Shown: positions 34,457 through 44,200 of the stretch, in pieces
How positions within the stretch are numbered: the stretch's first letter is position 1
Layout: every line of letters begins with the position of its first letter
Source: Vulcanimicrobiota bacterium
Lineage (GTDB): Bacteria > Vulcanimicrobiota > Xenobia > Xenobiales > JADMJV01
NCBI GenBank assembly: GCA_019637395.1
Contig: JAHBVR010000010.1
Span: forward strand, 124,001-188,000
Direction of reading: 5' to 3'
Length of the DNA: 64,000 bases
The notes under the pieces: model-generated
Told to the model about the DNA's origin: nothing
Database searches by the model: none
What the model saw: the letters and a program-made list of their open reading frames with translations, nothing else
Position numbers and translations under genes: made by a program

Positions 34457-37400
34457 TCAGGCGCGCACCAGGCGCATGGCGAAGTCGGTCATTTCATAGA
34501 TGGGTTTGCCGTCCACCACCAGGAAGCCGTTGGCCGTGACCACCGGTTCGTCGCCCTCTTCCACCCTGGTCACCCAGGCTTCCACTTCCACGATCTTGTT
34601 GGTGGGAATGACCTGGCCGCGATAGCCCCAGGTATGGGGCCGGTTGGTGGCGATGCACTCGAAGCGGTGGGTGTCGGCCAGTTGCGGCCAGCGATCCAGC
34701 ATGAGCACCTTGAGCAACTGCAGGAAGGCCTCCAGGCCGAGCGATCCCGGCCAGACCGGATCCATATAAAAATGGGCCTGAAAGAACCACTCGTCGGGAT
34801 TGACCTGCTTGATACCGTGGATATAGCCCAGTCCATGGGGCCCACCGTCCCGAACATAGAGATCGGCCTCATCCATCATCTGCATGGCCCCACCGGGCAT
34901 ACAGGCGCTGGTGCCCGCCTGATACTGGCTATCTTCGGGAGTGAGCGGATGCTGGCGGGGCAGAGCCACCCGGCGGCCGCGCGCTTTCTCCTGCGCGCTC
35001 GGTTGATAGCGTTTGGCTTCGCGAATGCCCACCTGGTTGTCGAGCGCGGCCTTGGAAAAGAAACCGAAATAGGTAGTGCCTTCGTAGACCATGGTATCGC
35101 CCTGCAACACCTGCATGTCGAAGTTCTCGATGATCATACCGCCGGCTTCCGAAACTTTGGACATACGCACGCGAATGCGCAGCATGCCGGCCTGATCGGT
35201 GAGCTCGCGGAAGAGGGTGGCCGTGCCGCCCAGGTTGCGGAATTTCAGGTCCTCGTTGCTGCGCAGGGCCGAGCCGGCGTAAGCGGCCAGCCAGCCACAG
35301 GGCTGCAGGGCGATTTCCAGCAAAATTGCGAAAGCCATGGTGGGCTGGCGGTTGGCGGCGAAATACCATTCGCGTTCGGGCACGAAGTAGTGGGCTTCGA
35401 TCCAGCCGCCGGCCTGCAGCACCCAGGGCTCCTGATTCACTTCCACTACCCGGTCCATAAAGGCGTAGGGGGGCCGGGGCAGGCGCGCGATGCGCCGGCC
35501 TTCATCGAAGATCTTGTATTTATCGCCAAAGGCCAGACTGGGCTTGCCGTAGGCGAACTGCATGATGCTCTCCCGATCGTAGAGAGCTTTCACGCCGTCC
35601 TCTGCGGCGGCAGGGGGCCAGAGCGATTCGAGTTGGGCCTGCGTGAGTCCGACCAGGCGCATGGACATGCCTACGAAGCGCACGATGCACTTGCCGTCGG
35701 CATACATCAGCGCGTCCGCGATCACGTAGGGCTCGGGGCCGTAGCCAACTTCCTTGATCTCGACTTCGTATTGCACTTTCTTGGTCTCGACCGTGACCGG
35801 GCCGCGGCAGCGCAACACGGCCGGCACGCCGATCTTCGGCTCATAGGTGACCTGGTCGGCTTCCCCCACCCAGCCCATGCGCAACAGTAAAAAGCGCAGG
35901 GTATGAGCGCAGCATTCGTACATCAAGGTGCCGGGCATCACCATGTCGTCCACAAAGTGGCAGGTCAAGAACCAGTCGTCGGGATGCACGTCCGCTTCGG
36001 CGCGCACCCGGCCCAGTCCAAAACGCCCCCCCTTGGGGTCCACCTCTAAAACACGGTCGTAGAGCTTCATGCGGCCCGAGGGGAGATGGGGCGGGTTGGT
36101 GATGGGCAGTTGGGCGAAGGCGGCTCCGAAGCAGCCACCCAGGTCGCCCACGCGCAGGCAGTTGACCTGGGCGTCGCTATAGCTTTCCTTTTTCGTGAAG
36201 GGCGCCAGAGGACGGTAGCCCACCACTTTGCCGGCTACCTTTTGCGTCTCTTCAGGAGTGAGAATGATCCCTTTGGAATTGCGGATTTCATCATCTTCAA
36301 AAAAGCCGGCGCAGCCGTTGCGCATGGTGATCATGGGCTGGCCGTCGATGGTGCCGTCAAACTCGAAGAAGAAGAGATAGGTCTCGCCCTGGCGCACGAA
36401 GCGGTCGATGCGGATGTCATAAGCAATCGTTTCCCCGACCGTCGGCAGTTGCCGGTGGAAACTGACGGTGGCATCGAGCAGACGGTAGGTGCGCTGACCT
36501 TTGGTCTGCAGGTCGATGCCTAAATAACCGGAGAGGAAAAGGTCCGCCTGACCCGCCTCGACGGTCACGCACACGGGCATGCGCCCATTGTCCAGATACC
36601 AGGCGCCCGGCTGCACGTCGTGCTCGGTCACCACCTTGCCGCCGGTCATGGAACCGGGTTCGCCCACGATTTCGGTGATGCGGTGTACCAGCATCAGCGG
36701 ATCATCGGGCAGCCGCACCCGGGTGGGGTAGGTGTCGACATCTTTGAACATGGGCCCGAGCACTTTGGCGATCGATCCGATGGCGAATTCCATGCACTGG
36801 TCATAGTCGAGCACGCAGGGTTTTTTGACGGGCACGATGGGCTGCAAGTTGTGGTCGCAGAACGGGTAATACTTGCCTGTCGGGGGCGCGGCCACGTTGC
36901 CGCCCATCTGTTGCAGCAGCGTAATTCCTTCGGCCAGTTGGGCGACCGCCTGTTGGTGCAGCTCCAGGAATTTCTGGTGGGCCCGGCTGCCGGCCTGGGC
37001 CGAAGCCAGAATCTGAGACTGCAGGGCGGGCAGTTTCACGCGTTGCTTGTCCATGGAGTCTATCTCCCAATCGTCGATTTCAAATTCCAGGTTCAGTTCA
37101 AATTCGTCTTCGCTGAGCTGCACGACAGCAGAGGGCTGCACGACCGGTGCGGGCGGGGCAATCGGCATTGTCGGTTTGGGTCGGGGCGGGGCGGGCTGGG
37201 GAGCGAGCTTCTCCGGCAGTTGCCTGACCTGAGGCAGCAGCGCACCCAGCCGGATGGTGACGCTTTTACCGGCTTTCCTCGGGGGCGGTCCTTCCACGGC
37301 CGGGTAGAGTGCGGATAACGACAAGCCCGGGCATTCCTCGGCCAGCAAGCCGGCCCACAGGTGGAGCAGGCCGGCCCACTCGCCGCGGTGGCTGGAATTG

Positions 37401-40400
37401 AGGGCCAGCGCTCGTTGCGGCTGGCCGTGCAGAATCTGCTCCACCATACGGGTGCAGGAATTGCCCGGTCCGATCTCCACGAAGTAGCGGATGCCGTCGG
37501 CATAAGCGCGCCGGATTACCTTGGTGAAGTCCAGCCCGTGCACGGCCTGTTCCACGATGCTGCGGGCCGAATTCTCGCTGGTCATCTCATACGGTTCGGC
37601 TCGATAGGCGCTGTAGTAGGTCAGGCCCGGCGGTGAGGCCACGCGCACGTGGTGCAGGTCAAAGTACTCCTGGGCCACCTGCTCCACCGCCTGGCTGTGC
37701 ACCGTGGGCACGGCTTCCAGATAGACGGCCTGACAACCTAATTGCTCGATGAGGCTCGCCAGATCGGGAGCGTCACCACCCACCACACATTCCTTGTCGG
37801 TATTGACGATCAGCAGCTCCAGCTTGCCCTGCAGACGCGGACGCACTTCCTCGGCCGGCCGGGTGAGCACGGCCACCCGCCACTCGAAGGGCTGTCCCTC
37901 GGGCACCTTCCAGAAGCGCCGCGCCGCCAGGCACGGCCCGCCCAGTTGCCGGCGGAACAAGTCGCTGGCCTGCATGCGATCGTGAATTTCTTCGCGGCCC
38001 GGCCAGGCCCGCAAGGACATCAACGCGGCCGACTCGCCCAGCGAGTAACCGATAGCCGCCTCGGGTTTGAGCCCGTAGCTCTGCACGATGTCGCTGGCCA
38101 GCAGCCCGAACATCACCTGTCCGAAAATGGAGCGGTGCAGGTCGGAGGCGATCTCCCCGGCCGAGCGCCGGGTCCAATCGGCCGGCCAATCCTGACGATA
38201 GGGCACGGTCCAGCGGGCCGCCATGTAGCTGCGCAGATGGTCGGATTCTTCATCCAGACGATCGACCACTTCGGGATGCAGCAAAGCCAGCTCGCGGCCC
38301 ATGCCCGCGTAGTGGTTGCCCGAACCGGGATACAAGAAAGCCACTTTGCCGGCCGCGCGCAACGGCGAGCGGCTGAAATAGAGCCCGCCCTGACCCTGGC
38401 CCGGACCCTGCAGCAGGGCCTCCAGATGCTGCAGGCTCTGCTGCAGTTGAGCCCGATCCTCAGCCACCAGGTAGGCCTGGGGTTTCTGGCCCGGATGCTG
38501 CTGGGACCAGCGGCGGGCCGTCTCATGCAAACTCTCGTGGGAAGCTTCAATGAACTCGCGCAATCCCGGAAAAATGCCGAAAAGTCCGCCCTGGGGCTGG
38601 CGCAGCCATAGTCGCTGGCGCTGCGGTCCTTGCTCCAGCACCAGATGGACGGCGTTGCCCTCGCTGGACAAACAATGCACGGCGGCCTGCCGCGGTCCCT
38701 GGCTGCGATCGCGCAACCAGGCCGAAGCTTTTATGGGCACGTGCAGGCGGCCGGCGCTCAGATCGGCCAGCGGTTTTTCAAACTGGGGCAGCGGAGGCAG
38801 GCGGCGAGTGGCCAGGGCCGCCGCCGCTTTGGCCAGGCTCAGCAGTCCTGAGCAGGCGCCGGTCAGACCGCTTTGCGAAGTCAGGCTGCCCAGCGCGCAG
38901 GGCGCTTCACCCGGACCATACCAGGCCTGTAGCACGGCCAGTTCTTGCTCATCCTCGGCGGACACGCCGCTGCCGCAAGCTTCGACATAGCTCACCTGGG
39001 TGGGATGGCTGCCGGCTTCCTGGTGGGCTCGGAAGACGGCCAGGCCCTGAGCCTCGGGAGAAGGCGTGGGATCTTGCGGTCGGCCGCCGGTGGCCGCGCC
39101 GTAGCCCCGGATGATGGCGTAAACCTTGTCATCGGCGGTGCAGTCTTCAAGGCGCTTGAGCACCACCGCCACCGCTCCTTCGCCGCAGGCGCTGCCGGTG
39201 CTGGCCGGATCAAACGGGCGCGGTTCGCCCTGAGGGCGCAGCAGGTTGGCCTGACTGCGCGGATCGCCCTGCAGGTCGATGGCCGTCACCAGAGCGGTAT
39301 CCATCTCGTTTTGCTGCAGCGCGCGCAGGGCCACCTCGAGGGCCTTCAGGCCGGACGCTTCTTCGGCGGAAATGGCGAAGCTGGGGCCGCCGAAGTTGAA
39401 CTCGCGGGCCAGACGGCTGGCCACGATACTGCCCAGCGCTCCCAGGGTCCGGGTGGAATCGAGAGGCTTGGAGGCCAGGTCGCGCAGCTCGGCCAGCCGC
39501 GAAGCATCGTGGCCCCAGTTGCGCAACGCTTCGGGCAGGGCCCAGCGCAGGTGGAAGTCGGTGGTGTCCATGTCCAGGCTGATGCCGATCAGGGCGCCGG
39601 CCCGGGGACGGCGCTGCTGACGGTCCAGGCCGGCGTCGGCGGCCGCCTGGGCGGCCACACGCAACATCAGGGTCTGCTGCGGCAGCACCTCGGGCATTTC
39701 CATGGGCGGAATTTTGAAGGCGCCGATCTCCAGGTCGAAATCCTGGATAAAAGCGCCGGCCGGTCCTTTTTCACCGTTCCAGCGGTCCGGCGGGCTTTCC
39801 AGCAGCAACGAGTGGCCGGCGAAGACGGTGTCCAGCCAGGCTTTCAGATCGGGGGCGCTGCCCACTTCGGCGGCCAGACCCACAATGGCAACCGGCCGAG
39901 CCGGCAGGGCCGGCACCGAGTGCAGCTGGCGCCGGGGTTGGTATTCCTCCACCAGCACGTGGGCGTTGACGCCGCCGAAACCGAAGGCGCTGACGGCGGC
40001 CCGCTTGATGTCTGCCTTCCATTCCTCCGCTTGCTGCTGAATGCGGAAAGGACTGCCGTGCAGTTGCAACTGCGGGTTGGGGTTTTCGCAATTCAAGCTG
40101 GGCGGCAGCACACCGTGCTGCATGCCCAGCAGCACCTTGATCATCCCCGCTCCGCCGGCGCCCGTGAGCAAGTGGCCGATGGTCGATTTTACGCTGCCGA
40201 TGGCGCACTGACCCGGTTCAAAGGGCAGGCCTTGCCATAAGCCGATGAGGCTTTTGACCTCGATACGGTCCCCCATGGGAGTGCCCGTGCCGTGACATTC
40301 GATGAGCTGGACCTCATTGGGCTTCCAGCCGGCCTGTTGGTAGGACTGGTGCATGGCCCGCAGCTGGCCTTCGGTATCGGGAGCCAGCAGGCTGCCGCCG

Positions 40401-41260
40401 ATATCGTTGGATAACCCGATGCCGCGAATGACACCGTAGATTTTGTCGCCCTGGGCCTCGGCGTCGGAGAGTCGCTTGAGCAGCAGCACACCGGCCCCTT
40501 CGCCCACCACCAGACCGTCGCCGCCTTTGTCGAAAGGCGCGCAGCGGCCCGAAGGCGAGAGCGCGCCCAGGGCGGTGAAGCCCATCTGAGTGTAAAGACT
40601 ATCGGGACGACTGACGCCGCCGGCCAGCATGGCGTCGGCTCGCCGGGCCTGCAGTTCATCGCAGGCCAACTTGATCGAATACAGGCTGGAGGCACAGGCG
40701 GCATCTAAGGTATAGCTACCGCCGCCCAGCCCCAGAGCGCGAGCCACGATGGAAGCCGGCAGGCCCGTCACCTGGCGATTCCAGGGGCTGGTCTGCCGGC
40801 GAGTGGATTCGGCCTGAGCGCCCACCCTGGCGGCCAGTCGCGCCTGATAGCGATTCCAGGTTAAAGCCGAAGAACCATCGGTGGGCAAGGCGATGGCGGC
40901 CAGAATGACTCCCACCCGCGAGCGCTCCAGCGACTCGTGCCGTCCGTCTAAAAACGCCTGGCGGGAAGCCTGCAGAGCCACTTTATAAAGGGGATCCAGA
41001 TCTTTCAGCCACTCCTTGTCGACCAGCAATCCGGCCGGGTCCAGTTCGAACGGATCGAGAAAGAAGCCGCGCTTGGAAATGACGTGGTCGCTGCTGCCGC
41101 GCGGATCGTAGGCCAGCTCGGGAGGCAGAACCCAGCGACCGGCCGGGGCTTCCCGGCTGACATCGACTTTTTGAATGAGGTTGGACCAGAACTGGTCTAA
41201 GGAAAAGGCGCCCGGGAGCATCGCCCCCAGGCCCACCACCGCAATGGGTTCTCTATGCAT
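34457..41260 (-). CDS. pfaC: PUFA-synthase-type megasynthase subunit PfaC (KS-CLF-AT-DH-DH)
   Basis: 2267 residues. KS (1-445) has the catalytic Cys in TLDAACASSLY near residue 188, His in ECHGTGTPMGD and GSVKSTIGHL. A chain-length-factor KS (about 450-870) lacks the Cys, which is replaced in ISAEEASGLKAL. An AT follows (about 965-1280) with FLYPGSGNHYAGMG and IGYSLGESAALM, the nucleophile Ser. A Pro-rich linker and a long helical spacer lead to two double-hotdog FabA-like dehydratases; their active-site His motifs are CHFVDDMVMPG near 1766 and AHFYMDPVWPG near 2162. PfaC of marine bacteria lacks the AT. The ATG directly follows the pfaA stop (TAAATG). It condenses, sets chain length and dehydrates. 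Confidence 0.92.
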   Translation of the reverse strand: MHREPIAVVGLGAMLPGAFSLDQFWSNLIQKVDVSREAPAGRWVLPPELAYDPRGSSDHVISKRGFFLDPFELDPAGLLVDKEWLKDLDPLYKVALQASRQAFLDGRHESLERSRVGVILAAIALPTDGSSALTWNRYQARLAARVGAQAESTRRQTSPWNRQVTGLPASIVARALGLGGGSYTLDAACASSLYSIKLACDELQARRADAMLAGGVSRPDSLYTQMGFTALGALSPSGRCAPFDKGGDGLVVGEGAGVLLLKRLSDAEAQGDKIYGVIRGIGLSNDIGGSLLAPDTEGQLRAMHQSYQQAGWKPNEVQLIECHGTGTPMGDRIEVKSLIGLWQGLPFEPGQCAIGSVKSTIGHLLTGAGGAGMIKVLLGMQHGVLPPSLNCENPNPQLQLHGSPFRIQQQAEEWKADIKRAAVSAFGFGGVNAHVLVEEYQPRRQLHSVPALPARPVAIVGLAAEVGSAPDLKAWLDTVFAGHSLLLESPPDRWNGEKGPAGAFIQDFDLEIGAFKIPPMEMPEVLPQQTLMLRVAAQAAADAGLDRQQRRPRAGALIGISLDMDTTDFHLRWALPEALRNWGHDASRLAELRDLASKPLDSTRTLGALGSIVASRLAREFNFGGPSFAISAEEASGLKALEVALRALQQNEMDTALVTAIDLQGDPRSQANLLRPQGEPRPFDPASTGSACGEGAVAVVLKRLEDCTADDKVYAIIRGYGAATGGRPQDPTPSPEAQGLAVFRAHQEAGSHPTQVSYVEACGSGVSAEDEQELAVLQAWYGPGEAPCALGSLTSQSGLTGACSGLLSLAKAAAALATRRLPPLPQFEKPLADLSAGRLHVPIKASAWLRDRSQGPRQAAVHCLSSEGNAVHLVLEQGPQRQRLWLRQPQGGLFGIFPGLREFIEASHESLHETARRWSQQHPGQKPQAYLVAEDRAQLQQSLQHLEALLQGPGQGQGGLYFSRSPLRAAGKVAFLYPGSGNHYAGMGRELALLHPEVVDRLDEESDHLRSYMAARWTVPYRQDWPADWTRRSAGEIASDLHRSIFGQVMFGLLASDIVQSYGLKPEAAIGYSLGESAALMSLRAWPGREEIHDRMQASDLFRRQLGGPCLAARRFWKVPEGQPFEWRVAVLTRPAEEVRPRLQGKLELLIVNTDKECVVGGDAPDLASLIEQLGCQAVYLEAVPTVHSQAVEQVAQEYFDLHHVRVASPPGLTYYSAYRAEPYEMTSENSARSIVEQAVHGLDFTKVIRRAYADGIRYFVEIGPGNSCTRMVEQILHGQPQRALALNSSHRGEWAGLLHLWAGLLAEECPGLSLSALYPAVEGPPPRKAGKSVTIRLGALLPQVRQLPEKLAPQPAPPRPKPTMPIAPPAPVVQPSAVVQLSEDEFELNLEFEIDDWEIDSMDKQRVKLPALQSQILASAQAGSRAHQKFLELHQQAVAQLAEGITLLQQMGGNVAAPPTGKYYPFCDHNLQPIVPVKKPCVLDYDQCMEFAIGSIAKVLGPMFKDVDTYPTRVRLPDDPLMLVHRITEIVGEPGSMTGGKVVTEHDVQPGAWYLDNGRMPVCVTVEAGQADLFLSGYLGIDLQTKGQRTYRLLDATVSFHRQLPTVGETIAYDIRIDRFVRQGETYLFFFEFDGTIDGQPMITMRNGCAGFFEDDEIRNSKGIILTPEETQKVAGKVVGYRPLAPFTKKESYSDAQVNCLRVGDLGGCFGAAFAQLPITNPPHLPSGRMKLYDRVLEVDPKGGRFGLGRVRAEADVHPDDWFLTCHFVDDMVMPGTLMYECCAHTLRFLLLRMGWVGEADQVTYEPKIGVPAVLRCRGPVTVETKKVQYEVEIKEVGYGPEPYVIADALMYADGKCIVRFVGMSMRLVGLTQAQLESLWPPAAAEDGVKALYDRESIMQFAYGKPSLAFGDKYKIFDEGRRIARLPRPPYAFMDRVVEVNQEPWVLQAGGWIEAHYFVPEREWYFAANRQPTMAFAILLEIALQPCGWLAAYAGSALRSNEDLKFRNLGGTATLFRELTDQAGMLRIRVRMSKVSEAGGMIIENFDMQVLQGDTMVYEGTTYFGFFSKAALDNQVGIREAKRYQPSAQEKARGRRVALPRQHPLTPEDSQYQAGTSACMPGGAMQMMDEADLYVRDGGPHGLGYIHGIKQVNPDEWFFQAHFYMDPVWPGSLGLEAFLQLLKVLMLDRWPQLADTHRFECIATNRPHTWGYRGQVIPTNKIVEVEAWVTRVEEGDEPVVTANGFLVVDGKPIYEMTDFAMRLVRA

Positions 41261-44200
41261 TTATCTAGGGCTCGATACGGGTTCTTTCGTAAAAGCTTGT
41301 TTCAGACTGGCGTCGGCCGTCCATTCCACATCGCTGAGGCGAGCCACCAGGGTCCCCTGGTTGTCGACAAAATCGACCGAAGCCACGATCTTGCTGGGGC
41401 TGGACTTCTCCACCCAGAGACGCGCTTCCACGCCGCCGCGCGGGAATTTGCGTTGAAATTGCTGGTAGCCGCCCACCACCATCGGCAGGGAGGGTTTCCC
41501 CAGCGCTTCGATACCCCAGAGGATGCCCAGTTGCAGAGCCGCGTCCACCGCCAGCGGATCGGCCAGCCAGTCGGAACGCAACGGCTGTTTGATCCAATCG
41601 CTGACTTTGGGCAGGGTGCCGACCTGGGCCACGATGCCGTGCGAGGACCAACCGCGCACGCTTTTCACGGCCTGGAAGTGCGGCCCGTGGAAGAGATGGT
41701 CTTTGTAGATGACGGGGTTGCTGTGCGGGTAGGTCTGCTGGGCCAATCCGTTGACGCTGGCCAGCGAGGGGGGCTCGGGCAGCTCGCTGCCCAGGTCGAC
41801 CGAGGCGCGGCTGTGCACCTGGCCGGTCTGAGCGTTGCGCAGTTCGAAGACGTCGCCGTTTTGCACCACCTGCAGGGTCACGTCGCCGTTTTCCAGCGAG
41901 ATGGGGCGCAGGATCTGCAGTTGGCGCAGGCCGCGGAAACGTTGGCCCACCTGGGCAGCCGTGGCCGCCTGGGCAAACCATTCGATCTGCAGGGCCACCG
42001 GCACCACCGGACGGCCACCCACCTGGTGCGATTCCAGGCAGGGGAATTCTTCCACGGAAGCCACCACCTGGAGTAAACCACCGGAGGGCTTGTCGCTGCC
42101 GGGCGGGGCCGGGAAGCCGTCACCGTAGAGGATTTCCACGGCACCGCCGGGAGCGGCCGAGAGTTCGCGCACCATCGCTTCGGCGCCGGCGTCCAGCTCG
42201 ATCAGTCCCACACCCAGCCGCTGGAATTCTTTCTTGAGGCCTTCGGTGACCATACCGCCGCCCCACGGGCCCCAATTCAAGGAAACCACCCGGCAACCGG
42301 GACGGCGCTGGGCTTCCAGTTGAGCGGTTTTGTTGAGCAGGTCGTTGGCCATGCAGTAGTCCACCTGGCCGGGCCGGCCGAAGCGGGCCGTCACCGAGGA
42401 GAAGAGCACGATGGCTTTCAACCTGGCGTCTTGGAGCGGCTGCAGCAGGTGCTTGAGGCCGGTGATCTTGGTGGAGAAGACCGAATCGAACATCTCGTCG
42501 GTCTTTTCCTCAATCTTTTTATCGGCCAGCACGCCGGCGCCGTGCACGATGCCCTGGATGGGCCCCAGGCTGGAGCTGATCTCGTGGATCATATTGGAGA
42601 CGGCCTGCTGGTCACGCACGTCCAGCGAACGGTATTCCACCTTGGAGCCGGCCTGACGGATGGCTTCCAGGTTGCCGTGGACTTCGCGCTGGGCCTGCAG
42701 GGCCTTGAAGCGGGCTTCAATGTCCTTGGGCGAGGCTTTGCCGTTGAACTCGTGCTGCAGGATGGCTTTCTTGAGCGCGCCGTCCTGGGTCAGTCCGCGC
42801 GCCCAGGCCGGTTCTTCCGCCGGCAGCGGCGAGCGGCCCAGCAGCACCAGAGTGGGCTGGCACGAGCGGGCCAGAGCGATGACGGTGGCGGCCGTCACTC
42901 CGCGAGCGCCACCGGTAACCAGCACCACATCCCCTTTTTTGAAGAGAGGTTTGGTGACGGTCACTTCCTCCAGCGGAGTCTCGAGGGCAAAACGCTGGCC
43001 GGCCGTCAGGCCCAATTCCAGCGGACCGCCGTGAGAGATTTCCTGGATGAGCTTCCGGGCCACCGCCTGGTCGTCGCGGAAAGCGTTATCCACGTCGAAG
43101 GCGCGGCAGGTCACTTCCGGCCATTCGTGGGCGGCCGTCTTGGGCAGGCCGGTCAGGGCACCGCTTTCGGGCGCCGGGAAGTTCCCGGTCAATCCGAAGC
43201 GTCCGTCCAGGCGGGCGACGCTCACCAACAGCCCCTTCTGAGCGCGCAGAGCGGTGGCCGCGCTACGCACCGTCTGGAAGCTCTCGCGCAAGGGGCTATC
43301 CACCAGGAAAAGGCCGGCCAGGTCTGGAGCGACTTCGTGGACGACTTTGAGACCGAGTTCCTGCAGTTCTTTCTCCAGCGCTTGCGCCAGACTGTTGCCC
43401 TGGGAGGCAAAGACCATCACCCTGGCGCCTTTGCCCAGTGGGAACGGCTTGCCGTTATTGAGGGGAGGCTGGGCGGTGGCCAACAGGATGCGGCGTTCCA
43501 ACTTGCTGGTGCTGGCTACGGGCGCCGGAGCCAGCACCGGCGTGGGAGCCGCGGTGGGCAGGCCGATGGCTTCGACAATCTGGCGCAGGGTGCGCAGGCT
43601 GCCCACCCGATCCGCCGGCAGGGAACCGGCTTCAGGCACCGCCGCCAGAATTTCCACGCGCTTGATGCTATCCACACCCAGGTCGGCTTCCAGGTCCATA
43701 TCCAGATTGAGCATTTCTACGGGGTAGCCGGTTTTTTCCGCGACAATGGCCAGGAGGTTCCCGTTGGTCTGAGGAGCGGCTACGGGCGCGGGCGCAGCGG
43801 TGGCGCCGAAAGCGCTGACGATCTGACCCAGAGTCCGCAAGGACCCCATCTGATCCGAGGCCACCTTGGGAAGTCCCGGCACCTTCTCTTCGATGGCGGC
43901 CAGGATTTCCACCCGCTTGATCGAGTCGATGCCCAAATCGGCTTCCAGGTCCATCTCCAGGTTGAGCATCTCCACCGGGTAACCGGTCTTTTCCGCCACC
44001 ACCTGCATCAGGGCCTGGGAAACGTTGCCGCTCGGGGCGGCCGGTGCCGGAGCCGGGCTGGCGCTGGCGCCAAAGGCGCCGACGATCTGACCGAGAGTCC
44101 GCAGGGACCCCATCTGATCGGGGGCGACTTTGGGTAATCCCGGCACCTTCTCTTCGATAGCGGCCAGGATTTCCACCCGCTTGATGGAGTCGATACCCAG

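Noticed and set aside
39000-39900. Second KS of PfaC as a broken gene because the Cys is missing
   Set aside because: Loss of the Cys is the normal state of chain-length factors in Pfa systems.
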